Source of the DNA: Bacillota bacterium
GTDB taxonomy: Bacteria; Bacillota; Clostridia; Christensenellales; UMGS416
Assembly (NCBI GenBank): GCA_023428265.1
Contig: JAEYYW010000026.1
Location: 1-24,500, forward strand
Length of the DNA: 24,500 bases
Reading direction: 5' to 3'
The notes beneath the pieces were generated by a model, which had not been told where the DNA came from, did not search any database, and was given only the letters and a program-made list of their open reading frames with translations. Below are positions 1 through 7,193 of this stretch, in pieces. Positions within the stretch are counted from its first letter, which is position 1, and every line of letters begins with the position of its first letter. The translations under genes and the position numbers were made by a program.

Positions 1-41
1 ATGAGATCAATCGCCCGGTTCATCCCGATTTGCCAATCCAA
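1..41 (-). CDS. AraC-family regulator, N-terminal fragment (runs off the left edge)
   Basis: The minus strand carries a good ribosome binding site (GGAGGTG, plus positions 47-53) five bases before a TTG codon at 41-39. From there an open frame runs off the edge and reads M-D-W-Q-I-G-M-N-R-A-I-D-L. The pattern W-x-x-x-M/L-N-x-A-I-D/N-x-I is how many AraC-type regulators begin, just before their first helix. Only 13 codons are present, so the family call is an inference from this opening and the site. In-frame stops lie just upstream of the TTG, which supports this start. It could also be a chance short frame. Confidence 0.5.
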   Translation of the reverse strand, partial: MDWQIGMNRAIDL

Positions 42-140
42 TGTCTCACCTCCGAGACCATCTTATCATCAGTTCACCCAGCGTTCTTTGCACGGCTTGC
101 ATTTTTCTGCAATGTGCCGGTGCGTCGGAGAAATACCAAA

Positions 141-168
141 AGCCGCGTAAACCAAGGTTTACGCGGCT
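141..168 (-). terminator. Intrinsic terminator of the tRNA pair
   Basis: A perfect 13-bp inverted repeat (AGCCGCGTAAACC at 141-153, its complement at 156-168) with a two-base centre lies just downstream of the tRNA-Met gene. On the minus strand the stem is followed by TTTT (plus 137-140). It probably ends transcription of both tRNAs. Confidence 0.8.
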
Positions 169-174
169 TGAGTC

Positions 175-251
175 TGGTAGCGGCGATCGGATTTGAACCA
201 ATGACACTTCGGGTATGAACCGAATGCTCTAGCCAACTGAGCTACGCCGCC
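175..251 (-). tRNA. tRNA-Met (CAU), elongator
   Basis: On the minus strand the 77 nt fold as a full cloverleaf ending in an encoded CCA. The anticodon loop is TTCATAC (anticodon CAU) on a TTCGG/CCGAA stem. The T arm is ATTGG-TTCAAAT-CCGAT. The acceptor stem GGCGGCG/CGCCGCT starts with a G-U pair. The body closely resembles Firmicutes elongator tRNA-Met (GTAGCTCAG, TGGCTAGAGC, GGTTCATACCCG), so Met is preferred over the Ile tRNA that also carries an encoded CAU anticodon. It lies four bases downstream of tRNA-fMet and should be cotranscribed with it. Confidence 0.93.
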
Positions 252-255
252 AAAA

Positions 256-333
<78 letters not shown>

Positions 334-359
334 TCGTTTGCCTGCAAGAGGCAAAGAGT

Positions 360-388
360 ATTTTATCCTTTTGGCCGCCCGTTGTCAA
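360..388 (-). promoter_or_regulatory. Promoter of the tRNA-fMet/tRNA-Met unit
   Basis: On the minus strand there is a TTGACA -35 box (plus 383-388), a 17-base spacer and a TAAAAT -10 box (plus 360-365). Start is expected about 20 bases before the fMet gene. This is a near-consensus sigma-A promoter, as expected for stable RNA. A small hairpin (TTTGCC/GGCAAA, 338-356) lies at the start of the transcript. Confidence 0.85.
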
Positions 389-426
389 GGCCAATCTTGA
401 TATCGTTATGAATATAGCAGAATCAA

Positions 427-729
427 TCAAAATTCAAAATCCACATGGGCGCGGCCGCTTCGCACTTCCGACATAAAAGCGGACACCTTTTTGTGCTCCG
501 GGTGCACCACATACTCATTCAGGGCTTCCAGGCTTTCAAACTCCGAAACCAGCGCAAAGTCCCACGCGGTGGCGCCGCCGGCGGCATTTGGGCCGGCCTG
601 CATGCTCTTCAGAGTGGGCACCTTGCCCATCAGGTTCAATAGCATCGATTGGGCCAGGGCGATGTTTTCCGCCTTGGTGCGGCCGCCGGCCTCCTCCTTG
701 AAGTTGAAGAACACGATGTGCTTGATCAT
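427..729 (-). CDS. Dabb (stress-responsive alpha/beta barrel) domain protein
   Basis: This 100-residue protein begins M-I-K-H-I-V-F-F-N-F and contains W-D-F-A-L-V-S-E-F and Y-V-V-H-P-E-H, the signature pattern of the Dabb family (Pfam PF07876), small dimeric ferredoxin-like barrels. The length matches a complete single domain. Its biochemical role is not known for most bacterial members. Its ATG overlaps the stop codon of the upstream phosphatase gene by four bases (ATGA), so the two are translationally coupled and probably form one transcript. No clear terminator was seen before the tRNA promoter at 360-388. Confidence 0.88.
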   Translation of the reverse strand: MIKHIVFFNFKEEAGGRTKAENIALAQSMLLNLMGKVPTLKSMQAGPNAAGGATAWDFALVSEFESLEALNEYVVHPEHKKVSAFMSEVRSGRAHVDFEF

Positions 730-1670
730 GCCTGCCCCTCCTGGCTCAAGACATAGGCCAGATAGCCATCCAGATTATCCCTGTCGCTCACATACATCTG
801 CTCCACGCCCATAAAAATCATGAACTCCAGCAGGATTGCAATGCCGCCGATGATGATGTCGGCCCGCTCCGGCTGCATCCCGGCGATCTGCCGGCGCTTC
901 TCCAGAGGCGTTTGCGCCAGCTTAGCCAGCATCTTTTCCACCATGGCGCGGGTGATGCCGTGGCCCTGCACGCGGGCGCTGTCATATTTCTGCAGCCTCA
1001 GGTCCATCGCGGCCAGCGTGGTGATGGTGCCGCCAATGCCGGTCCAGCGCATGCTGCCAAGCTGCGCGGCGCAAGCCTTGGTAGCGGCGCCGTCCTGGCG
1101 GAGCACGTTGCCTACCCACTGGCGCATTGCCTCAAGCGCAAGAGGGTCCGCCACGTCACCCAGAGGATACTTCTCCAGCGCCCGCACGGCGCCCAGCTTC
1201 AGGCTCACCGAGCAATGCACGTCATGGCCCACACCCATGGCAACCTCGGTGCTGCCGCCGCCAATGTCCAACGCGCCCCTGGGCCCGTGCTCCTGCGTGC
1301 CGATAAAGCCCACGCGGGCTTCCTGCTCCTCGCTCAGCACATCCACGGTCATGCCGGTTTCCTTCTGCACCCGGGCGAGGAACTCCTCGCGGTTGCCGGC
1401 TTCCCGCATGGCCGCGGTTGCAAAACAGTGCAGCGACGAGGCGCCTGCCTGGCGGGCTTTGTCTTTCAGGATGTTGATGGCCGCCAGCGTGCGGTCCATC
1501 GCGACCGTGGAGAGCTTGCCGGTGCGCGCCAACCCCTCATAGATGCGGGTTGTCACCAATTCCTTCTTCACCGGTTCAATGACACCGCCCGGGCCAATAT
1601 CGGCGATCATCAGCCTGACCGAGTTGGAGCCGATGTCGATGGCGGCCATCCTTCGCTTTGCGTTATCCAT
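726..1670 (-). CDS. Ppx/GppA-family phosphatase (exopolyphosphatase-like)
   Basis: This is a 314-residue ASKHA-fold enzyme of the family that hydrolyses polyphosphate or guanosine pentaphosphate. The first phosphate-binding motif A-I-D-I-G-S-N-S-V-R-L lies near residue 10 and the second, A-L-D-I-G-G-G-S-T-E-V, near residue 130. The size fits the short two-lobe form without the C-terminal HD extension of E. coli Ppx. I chose the ATG at 1670 because it follows GAGGG and gives the family N-terminus. The frame stays open to 1724, but that stretch encodes a hairpin that looks like the terminator of the gene before it. Substrate (polyP versus pppGpp) cannot be decided here. The downstream Dabb gene overlaps its stop codon. 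Confidence 0.9.
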   Translation of the reverse strand: MDNAKRRMAAIDIGSNSVRLMIADIGPGGVIEPVKKELVTTRIYEGLARTGKLSTVAMDRTLAAINILKDKARQAGASSLHCFATAAMREAGNREEFLARVQKETGMTVDVLSEEQEARVGFIGTQEHGPRGALDIGGGSTEVAMGVGHDVHCSVSLKLGAVRALEKYPLGDVADPLALEAMRQWVGNVLRQDGAATKACAAQLGSMRWTGIGGTITTLAAMDLRLQKYDSARVQGHGITRAMVEKMLAKLAQTPLEKRRQIAGMQPERADIIIGGIAILLEFMIFMGVEQMYVSDRDNLDGYLAYVLSQEGQA

Positions 1671-1684
1671 ATGTGCCCTCACAT

Positions 1685-1717
1685 AAAAAAGGCATTCCCT
1701 TCCGGGAACGCGCCTTT
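1685..1717 (-). terminator. Hairpin with T run between the FtsB-like gene and the phosphatase gene
   Basis: On the minus strand AAAGGC and TTCCC arms pair around a GGAA loop with an asymmetric internal loop, followed by TTTTTT (plus 1685-1690). It sits 15 bases before the chosen phosphatase start, so it probably ends or attenuates transcription from the FtsB-like gene rather than lying inside a coding region. Confidence 0.6.
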
Positions 1718-1739
1718 GCATCACATCGTTGTTTGCCCG

Positions 1740-2021
1740 TCAGTTGTCTTTGTCCACAATTTTGATCTCGCCGGGTTTCACCCAACCCAGAAGCTCCCTG
1801 GCCATCCGCTCCACAAACGAGTCGCTGTCGGAATCGCCCAGCTTTGTCTGAAGATCTTCATTTTGCTTGGTTTTTGTGTCCAACTCCGCGGTGACGGCAG
1901 CTTTTTCGGCATTGAGGGCCTGCAGGTTCTGATAGTCCCTGAAAAACTGGAACCCCACAAAGGCGGACACTGCAATCAACGCCGCCAGAACCAACAAATA
2001 ACGCCGAGCCTTTTTGCTCAT
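1740..2021 (-). CDS. FtsB/DivIC-family septum formation protein
   Basis: This 93-residue single-pass membrane protein has a short basic N-terminus (M-S-K-K-A-R-R-Y), one hydrophobic helix (about residues 8-25), then a heptad-like coiled coil (about 30-65) and a C-terminal segment E-L-L-G-W-V-K-P-G-E. That order and the W-x-x-P-G-E-I tail are typical of DivIC/FtsB cell division proteins, which bind FtsL and FtsQ/DivIB at the septum. The ATG at 2021 is preceded by GAGGAG five bases away. The longer frame start at 2045 lacks such a site. The terminator after it suggests it is mainly a single-gene transcript. Confidence 0.85.
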   Translation of the reverse strand: MSKKARRYLLVLAALIAVSAFVGFQFFRDYQNLQALNAEKAAVTAELDTKTKQNEDLQTKLGDSDSDSFVERMARELLGWVKPGEIKIVDKDN

Positions 2022-2065
2022 TGCAGCTCCTCTGACAAGTCTCAATCGCCCGAAAAATCGCCTAG

Positions 2066-2094
2066 ATTATACCACCGCCTCAGCAAAAAATCAA
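2066..2094 (-). promoter_or_regulatory. Promoter of the FtsB-like gene
   Basis: On the minus strand there is TTGATT (plus 2089-2094), a 17-base spacer and TATAAT (plus 2066-2071), about 45 bases before the start codon. It is divergent from the aldolase promoter. Confidence 0.7.
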
Positions 2095-2111
2095 ATAGGG
2101 CATTGCCTGAG

Positions 2112-2140
2112 TTGCCAACGGCAACCGTATCATGTAAAAT
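2112..2140 (+). promoter_or_regulatory. Promoter of the aldolase gene
   Basis: TTGCCA (2112-2117), a 17-base spacer and TAAAAT (2135-2140) give a good sigma-A promoter. The predicted leader is about 90 bases and contains a small CGCCC/GGGCG hairpin just before the ribosome binding site. Confidence 0.7.
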
Positions 2141-2237
2141 AAGAGAAATGCTCACAGGATTGCCTCGTTTCGGCGGAAAAGCCCGCGTGCAGCGCCTCTT
2201 TTCGCCCGTCGGGCGAGCATAGAAAGGATGGAAACCC

Positions 2238-3167
2238 ATGCCATTAGTCAATACCAAAGAAATGCTTTCCAAGGCCTATCAGGGCGGTTACGCGGTGGGC
2301 GCGTTCAATGTCAACAACATGGAAATCGTGCAGGGCATCACCGAAGCCGCAGCGGAGCTGAAGGCCCCGCTGATTCTGCAGGTATCGGCCGGCGCGCGCA
2401 AATACGCCAAGAACTCCTACCTGGTGAAGCTGGTGGAGGCGGCGCTCCTGGAGTGCGACCTGCCCATCGCGCTGCACCTGGACCACGGCGCCGATTTTGA
2501 CATCTGCAAGTCCTGCGTGGACGGCGGCTTCACCTCGGTGATGATCGACGGCTCCCACCACAGCTTTGAAGACAACATCGCCCTCACCCGCAAAGTCGTG
2601 GAATATGCCCACGCCCGCGGCGTCACCGTGGAAGGCGAGCTGGGCAAGCTGGCCGGCATTGAGGACGACGTGAACGTGAGCAGCGAAGACGCGCTCTACA
2701 CCAACCCTGATGAGGTGGAAGAGTTTGTGACCAAGACCGGTGTGGACAGCCTGGCCATCGCCATCGGCACCAGCCATGGCGCGTTCAAGTTTGCCGGCGA
2801 GCCCAAGCTGCGTTTTGACATCCTGGAAGAAGTGGCCCGCAGGCTGCCCGGCTTCCCGATCGTGCTGCACGGCGCGTCCAGCGTGCCGCAGGAGTATGTG
2901 GCTGAGATCAACCAGTTTGGCGGCAAGATGGCCGGAGCGCAGGGCGTGCCGGAGCACATGCTGCGGCAGGCTGCCCGCATGGCCGTTTGCAAAATCAACA
3001 TTGACAGCGACATCCGCATCGCCGTGACGGCCGGCATCCGCAAGCACCTGGCCGAGCACCCCGATCACTTCGACCCCCGCGATTATCTCAGGCCAGCCCG
3101 CGACAACGTGCGCGCCATCGTGCGCCACAAGATCCTTGAGGTGCTGGGCAGCGACGGGAAAGCATAA
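2238..3167 (+). CDS. fba: Class II fructose-1,6-bisphosphate aldolase
   Basis: This 309-residue cytosolic glycolytic enzyme cleaves fructose-1,6-bisphosphate to dihydroxyacetone phosphate and glyceraldehyde-3-phosphate, using a divalent metal. Visible family motifs are G-A-F-N-V-N-N-M-E near residue 20, the metal-ligand region L-H-L-D-H-G near 80, D-G-S-H-H-S-F, V-E-G-E-L-G-K-L-A-G, G-T-S-H-G-A-F and I-V-L-H-G-A-S-S. The length is typical of the Bacillus/Clostridium FbaA type. The ATG at 2238 follows AAGGATGG. It has its own promoter and terminator, so it is a single-gene unit. Confidence 0.97.
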   Translation: MPLVNTKEMLSKAYQGGYAVGAFNVNNMEIVQGITEAAAELKAPLILQVSAGARKYAKNSYLVKLVEAALLECDLPIALHLDHGADFDICKSCVDGGFTSVMIDGSHHSFEDNIALTRKVVEYAHARGVTVEGELGKLAGIEDDVNVSSEDALYTNPDEVEEFVTKTGVDSLAIAIGTSHGAFKFAGEPKLRFDILEEVARRLPGFPIVLHGASSVPQEYVAEINQFGGKMAGAQGVPEHMLRQAARMAVCKINIDSDIRIAVTAGIRKHLAEHPDHFDPRDYLRPARDNVRAIVRHKILEVLGSDGKA

Positions 3168-3185
3168 TTCAAACTTAACATTCAA

Positions 3186-3217
3186 AGAGACAGCTGATTA
3201 TCGGCTGTCTCTTTTTT
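3186..3217 (+). terminator. Intrinsic terminator of fba
   Basis: A 9-bp stem AGAGACAGC/GCTGTCTCT (3186-3194 and 3204-3212) is followed by a run of T, 18 bases after the stop codon. Confidence 0.9.
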
Positions 3218-3230
3218 ATTTGAACCATAA

Positions 3231-3256
3231 CGGGCGGCTCGTGAGCCGCCCCTACA
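3231..3256. repeat. Dispersed GC-rich palindromic repeat, copy 1
   Basis: A 26-bp unit containing the arms GGGCGGCTC and GAGCCGCCC, followed by CTACA. An identical 26-bp unit occurs at 20481-20506. Short GC-rich palindromes of this kind are common, repeated many times, between genes of gut and anaerobic Clostridia. They are not coding. Here the unit lies between the fba terminator and the next hairpin. Confidence 0.8.
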
Positions 3257-3281
3257 AAAGCCACGGTTTCCCGTGGCTTTT
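3256..3281. terminator. Bidirectional hairpin ending the lipoprotein gene
   Basis: An 11-bp stem AAAAGCCACGG/CCGTGGCTTTT with a four-base loop carries A and T runs on both sides, so it can act on both strands. It lies just past the stop codon of the minus-strand lipoprotein gene. Confidence 0.8.
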
Positions 3282-3285
3282 CGCC

Positions 3286-3924
3286 TTATTGATCTTTGCC
3301 AGGCCCCAATGAGATGCTAATAATATACTTCTCATCGGAGTCCTCAGTCTTCATGTGATAAAACGTGTTGATCTCCATCCCGCTTTTGTCGCTGCCCTCC
3401 CACCGGGCGTCTCCCAGGCCGCTGCCGGTAACCGGCGGCGACTGGGTCAGGAAATCGGTGGAGCCGAGCTTTGGAGTCAGGTTTTTGTCCAGCACAGTCT
3501 TGAGGTCGGCGGCGCAGGCAAGAAAGTCCCGCTCGGATGCAAACTCTGCATTCAAGTAAACCAGTGTCAGCTCGTCATCGGTGAAATAGAACACGGGCCA
3601 AACGGTGATCGCAGGATCAGAGTAAGCAATCATCTCCTTGTCGTAAACAATCTCCCTCTTGACGCCGTTTTCCACATCAGTTTCTCTCACCGATGTCTTT
3701 TCGTCCATCCCGCTTTTGGCAAAGAAATCCGCCTTGCTCATATGCCAATCATAATCACGGAACAGAAAGGAATGATCTGTAACAAGGTCATCGAGCAGCA
3801 CCCGTTGAGAGGCTGGCCGCTCTGTGGGATTCAGAGCGGCGGTTTCACAGGCAGCCAACGCCATCATCAGGAGCAAACAAATTGTCATGGCAAACAGAGT
3901 CTTGGAGCAACGCACGCGTGGCAT
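3286..3924 (-). CDS. Lipoprotein of unknown function
   Basis: This 212-residue protein starts with a basic N-terminus, a hydrophobic stretch and a lipobox A-L-A-A-C, so Cys26 would be lipid-modified and the protein held on the outer face of the membrane. The rest (W-H-M-S-K-A-D-F-F-A-K-S-G-M, repeated short beta-rich segments, a late E-I-N-T-F-Y-H) does not match a family I recognise. I chose the ATG at 3924 because GGAGG lies eight bases before it. The frame itself extends to 3963. It is separated by about 100 bases from the AraC-type gene on the same strand and has its own candidate promoter. No function is claimed. Confidence 0.8.
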   Translation of the reverse strand: MPRVRCSKTLFAMTICLLLMMALAACETAALNPTERPASQRVLLDDLVTDHSFLFRDYDWHMSKADFFAKSGMDEKTSVRETDVENGVKREIVYDKEMIAYSDPAITVWPVFYFTDDELTLVYLNAEFASERDFLACAADLKTVLDKNLTPKLGSTDFLTQSPPVTGSGLGDARWEGSDKSGMEINTFYHMKTEDSDEKYIISISLGPGKDQ

Positions 3925-3977
3925 CAGGAGCACCTCCCGCCCGCCGGCAAAAACTGGCATCACAATGCGACGCCATC

Positions 3978-4005
3978 ATGATACCACCATTCAACAGCTA
4001 TGCAA
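3978..4005 (-). promoter_or_regulatory. Candidate promoter of the lipoprotein gene
   Basis: On the minus strand there is TTGCAT (plus 4000-4005), a 16-base spacer and TATCAT (plus 3978-3983), in the gap between the AraC-type gene and the lipoprotein gene. Confidence 0.5.
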
Positions 4006-4028
4006 GTCCGAATCGTACCGAAATCTGC

Positions 4029-4961
4029 TCACTGCGCCTCTTCGTCCGAATGCACCACCTTTGCCCCATAGCGCCGCTGCGTCTTTTTGAATTCCGACGG
4101 CGTGACGCCAAAACACCGCTTGAATTGATTGACAAAATAGCTCAGATTGTTAAAGCCCGTGTCCAGCGCGATCTCCAACAACTTTTTGTCGGTGGATTCG
4201 ATCATGATCGCCGCCTGCGACACACGGTAATGATTGATGTATTCGGTGATCGTGCGGCCGGTCATGTCCTTGAAAAACCGGCAAAGATAGCCGGGGCTCA
4301 TGTTGGCGACCCGAGCCAGTGTCTGCACCGTCAGCTTGCTTCTGCAATTGTTGTGAATGAAATGATAGATGCTGTTCATCCGATCGGCCCTGTAATCCAG
4401 ATATTCCGGCGAAACCAGCACCTGCCCTTTCTGCGGGCAGTTGGCGCAGATCTCGGCAAACGCGGAGAAGATGCACGCCTTGATCCTGAGTTCAAAGGCC
4501 GCAGGCTGCTTTTGCAATAACTCATATGCCATCAGCACATTGTCCATCACGTTTGCCTGCCAGGGCGTGGCCCGCGAGAGCTTGACCGGCAGATCCATCA
4601 GCCCCTCGCTCATGGGTGTGATGTATTGCTGTGAAATCACATCATAGTCGGGGCCTTCCAGCAATCTGGAGTGGAACACCAGCGCGTTGTAGTTGCACGG
4701 CCCCCGATCCACGGCAAACGCCGCGTGCACCTGCCCCGCAGGGACAAGCGCCATGTCGCCTGTTTCCATGGTGAAACGCGCGTTGTTTAAAGCCAGAACG
4801 CACCGGCCGCTCGCCACAAAGAAAAACTCCCACTCGTCGTGCCAGTGCGTGGGGAGGATCTGGTGCATGTCGCGCACCATCATCATATAGTAATTTGCCG
4901 GAAAGGACCCCACCGAGTGGTGGCTTGCTTCCTTGAGCAGCGGATTGTGAACTGTCTTCAT
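4029..4961 (-). CDS. AraC-family transcriptional regulator with N-terminal cupin domain
   Basis: This 310-residue protein has an N-terminal cupin sensor (H-W-H-D-E-W-E-F-F-F-V near residues 40-50, and a G-D-M-A-L-V-P-A-G-Q-V-H core near 70-80) and a C-terminal AraC/XylS double helix-turn-helix (L-A-R-V-A-N-M-S-P-G-Y-L-C-R-F-F-K, then I-A-L-D-T-G-F-N-N-L-S-Y-F-V-N-Q-F-K-R). The ATG at 4961 follows a purine-rich GGGGAGAGAGG. It is divergent from the sugar ABC importer that starts at 5176. AraC/cupin regulators in this position usually sense the transported sugar or a derivative and activate the adjacent transport genes, so that is the likely job here. Confidence 0.93.
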   Translation of the reverse strand: MKTVHNPLLKEASHHSVGSFPANYYMMMVRDMHQILPTHWHDEWEFFFVASGRCVLALNNARFTMETGDMALVPAGQVHAAFAVDRGPCNYNALVFHSRLLEGPDYDVISQQYITPMSEGLMDLPVKLSRATPWQANVMDNVLMAYELLQKQPAAFELRIKACIFSAFAEICANCPQKGQVLVSPEYLDYRADRMNSIYHFIHNNCRSKLTVQTLARVANMSPGYLCRFFKDMTGRTITEYINHYRVSQAAIMIESTDKKLLEIALDTGFNNLSYFVNQFKRCFGVTPSEFKKTQRRYGAKVVHSDEEAQ

Positions 4962-5175
4962 ATGCCTCTCTCCCCGCCCAGCACGGCGATCCTATTGGCA
5001 GCAACACCCACGCATGCCTATGTAAAAATACCGATAACAAAGGTCATAATTGTGCAAGCCGTATAACAGTATTGGGCGATATGATCATTATATTAAAAAA
5101 ATGGAATTCAGGCAAACAGCCATTTCCCATCGGCTTTGTTTGTCAACTTCTCAATTACCCTGGAAGGAAACCGAT

Positions 5176-6150
5176 ATGATCGCAACAGGCAAGACTCTCA
5201 CAGGCTCCAAGCGGCTGCCGGCCAGAAGCCGTGAACGGTATGGCCTATTCTTCATCGCCGTTCCATTTCTGCTGCTGGTGCTCGTGTTCTGCTACGGGCC
5301 GGTGCTCGGCTGGCTCATCTCCTTTTTCAATTACACCCCGCGGCCAAACCAGCTGGTGAAATGGGCCGACTGGAACAATTTCAACTCCTTCAAGCTGATT
5401 TTCGGCAACGAAATCCAGCGGGCGGAAATTCTTCGGGTGATGCGCAACACCGCGGCCATCAGCCTGCTAAACCTTGCCACCTCCATCTTCCCGGTCATCT
5501 TTGCGATCTTTTTGGCGGAGATCCGCACAAATTGGTATAAGAAAACCGTGCAGGTGCTCACCACGCTGCCAAATTTCATCAGCTGGGTGCTTGTCTATTC
5601 CTTCGCGTTCGCGCTGTTCAGCATTGACAGCGGCGCGGCAAACTCCGTGCTGGTGAAGCTGGGCGTGATCGCGCAGGACCAGAAAATCAACTTCCTTGCC
5701 GATCCGAACACCGGCTGGACCATCTGGCTCCAGATGACCGCATGGGGCATCTGGAAAGGCCTGGGTTGGGGCGCCATCATGTATCTGGCAGCCATTGCCG
5801 GCATTGACCAGGAGCTTTATGAGGCGGCCCGCGTGGATGGCGCGGGCAGGTTCCGCATGATGTGGAACATCACGCTGCCTGGCATTATGGAAACGTTTTT
5901 CGTGCTGCTGCTGCTTTCCATCGCCAACTTTGTGAACAACGGCATGGAGCAGTATTTCATGTTTCAAAACGCAATGAACAAGAACTATATCGAGGTGCTG
6001 GATCTGTATGTGTATAACGTGACGTTCAACAGCATCACCAACATTTCAATGACCACGGCCATCAGCATGCTGAAATCCATCATCAGCGTCTCGCTGCTTA
6101 TGATCGCAAACCAGCTTTCCAGGCTGGTGCGCGGCAACACGATCATATAG
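5176..6150 (+). CDS. Sugar ABC transporter permease 1 (LplB type, CUT1 family)
   Basis: This 324-residue inner-membrane permease has about six hydrophobic helices and the cytoplasmic EAA loop (Y-E-A-A-R-V-D-G-A-G, about residue 215) that contacts the ATPase. It belongs to the LplB/MsmF-like group of carbohydrate permeases. I chose the ATG at 5176 because AAGGAAA precedes it and the extra 42 codons upstream (frame open to 5050) do not resemble the family. A second permease follows 13 bases downstream and a binding protein after that, so the three form one importer operon. No ATP-binding subunit is encoded here. CUT1 importers of this kind often share an MsmX-type ATPase encoded elsewhere. The substrate is unknown, probably an oligosaccharide. 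Confidence 0.93.
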   Translation: MIATGKTLTGSKRLPARSRERYGLFFIAVPFLLLVLVFCYGPVLGWLISFFNYTPRPNQLVKWADWNNFNSFKLIFGNEIQRAEILRVMRNTAAISLLNLATSIFPVIFAIFLAEIRTNWYKKTVQVLTTLPNFISWVLVYSFAFALFSIDSGAANSVLVKLGVIAQDQKINFLADPNTGWTIWLQMTAWGIWKGLGWGAIMYLAAIAGIDQELYEAARVDGAGRFRMMWNITLPGIMETFFVLLLLSIANFVNNGMEQYFMFQNAMNKNYIEVLDLYVYNVTFNSITNISMTTAISMLKSIISVSLLMIANQLSRLVRGNTII

Positions 6151-6163
6151 GGAGGGCGCCGCG

Positions 6164-7096
6164 ATGATGAAGACAGAAAGCACACTGCGGATCAACAACA
6201 GGATCCGATTGGGAGCCGGGGATGTGGTGTTCAACATTGTGAACTACTTCCTGTTCGGCTTGTTCACGCTGATTTGCATCTATCCGTTTTACTACATCCT
6301 GATCAACTCCATCAGCGACAACCACCAAAGCGCGCTGGGCAACGTGATCTTTTGGCCGGTGGGCGTTCATTTCAGCAACTATGTGGAAGTGATGAAGCTC
6401 AAGGGCATCGGCAGAGCCGCGCTCATATCCGTGGGGCGCACCGTGGGCGGCACCGCCTGCACCGTGTTTGCCTCGGCCGTATTGGGCTATCTGTTTACGA
6501 AAAAGCAGATGTGGGGCCGCAAGTTCTGGTATCGGTTCATCGTCATCACAATGTACTTCAACGCCGGCATCATCCCATGGTTCATTGTGATGTTCAACCT
6601 CGGGCTCATGAACAACTTCTGGGCCTATATCCTGCCGGGCATCGTCTCCCCGTTCTTCATCATCCTGGTGAAAACCTATATCGAGTCTGTTCCACCATCA
6701 TTGGAGGAGAGCGCAGCCATTGACGGAGCCGGGTTCTGGACGATCCTGACCCGCATCATCATGCCGCTGATCATCCCGATCCTGGCCACGATCACAATCT
6801 TCTCCGCGGTGGGGCAATGGAATTATTTCATCGACACGCTGTTTCTGATGCCAAAGAAAGACAACTGGACACTGCAGTTCATTCTGTATAACTACCTGAG
6901 CAACTCCACATCGCTCTCCACGCTTTTGAAGAGCGCGCAAGGCAACGACATGGCGGCAGATGTGGCCAGGATGCAGACGGCAACCTCGGTGCGCATGACG
7001 ATCTCAATCATCGTCGTGTTCCCAGTGCTGCTCGTGTATCCGATCTTTCAGCGTTACTTTATCAAGGGCATCATGATTGGCGCCGTGAAGGGCTGA
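6164..7096 (+). CDS. Sugar ABC transporter permease 2 (LplC/YtcP type, CUT1 family)
   Basis: This 310-residue partner permease has an N-terminal helix after R-L-G-A-G-D-V-V-F, then about six membrane segments, and the EAA loop E-E-S-A-A-I-D-G-A-G (about residues 182-191) followed by the P-L-I-I-P-I-L-A-T helix. The C-terminus F-Q-R-Y-F-I-K-G-I-M-I-G-A-V-K-G is the classic end of YtcP/LplC-type permeases. Two ATG codons stand in tandem at 6164 and 6167 after GGAGGG; either could be used. It pairs with the upstream LplB-type permease to form the membrane channel. Confidence 0.94.
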   Translation: MMKTESTLRINNRIRLGAGDVVFNIVNYFLFGLFTLICIYPFYYILINSISDNHQSALGNVIFWPVGVHFSNYVEVMKLKGIGRAALISVGRTVGGTACTVFASAVLGYLFTKKQMWGRKFWYRFIVITMYFNAGIIPWFIVMFNLGLMNNFWAYILPGIVSPFFIILVKTYIESVPPSLEESAAIDGAGFWTILTRIIMPLIIPILATITIFSAVGQWNYFIDTLFLMPKKDNWTLQFILYNYLSNSTSLSTLLKSAQGNDMAADVARMQTATSVRMTISIIVVFPVLLVYPIFQRYFIKGIMIGAVKG

Positions 7097-7116
7097 TCCC
7101 GGCAGAAGGACTCAAT

Positions 7117-7157
7117 ATTCCCGGCGTTACCAGGCTGCAGTCAGCCACACCGGGAAT
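7117..7157 (+). other. Nested stem-loop between permease and binding protein genes
   Basis: Outer arms ATTCCCGG (7117-7124) and CCGGGAAT (7150-7157) enclose an inner GCTG-CAGT-CAGC hairpin. No T run follows, so it is not a textbook terminator. In sugar importer operons a hairpin at this point often adjusts the level of binding protein mRNA relative to the permeases by blocking decay; that role here is inferred from position. Confidence 0.55.
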
Positions 7158-7193
7158 TTGTATCGAATAACACGTAAGGAGGAACGAACGACC

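Noticed and set aside
912..2222. A 436-codon plus-strand frame across the phosphatase and FtsB-like genes
   Set aside because: It spans two real minus-strand genes and their intergenic signals, and its translation shows no family pattern.
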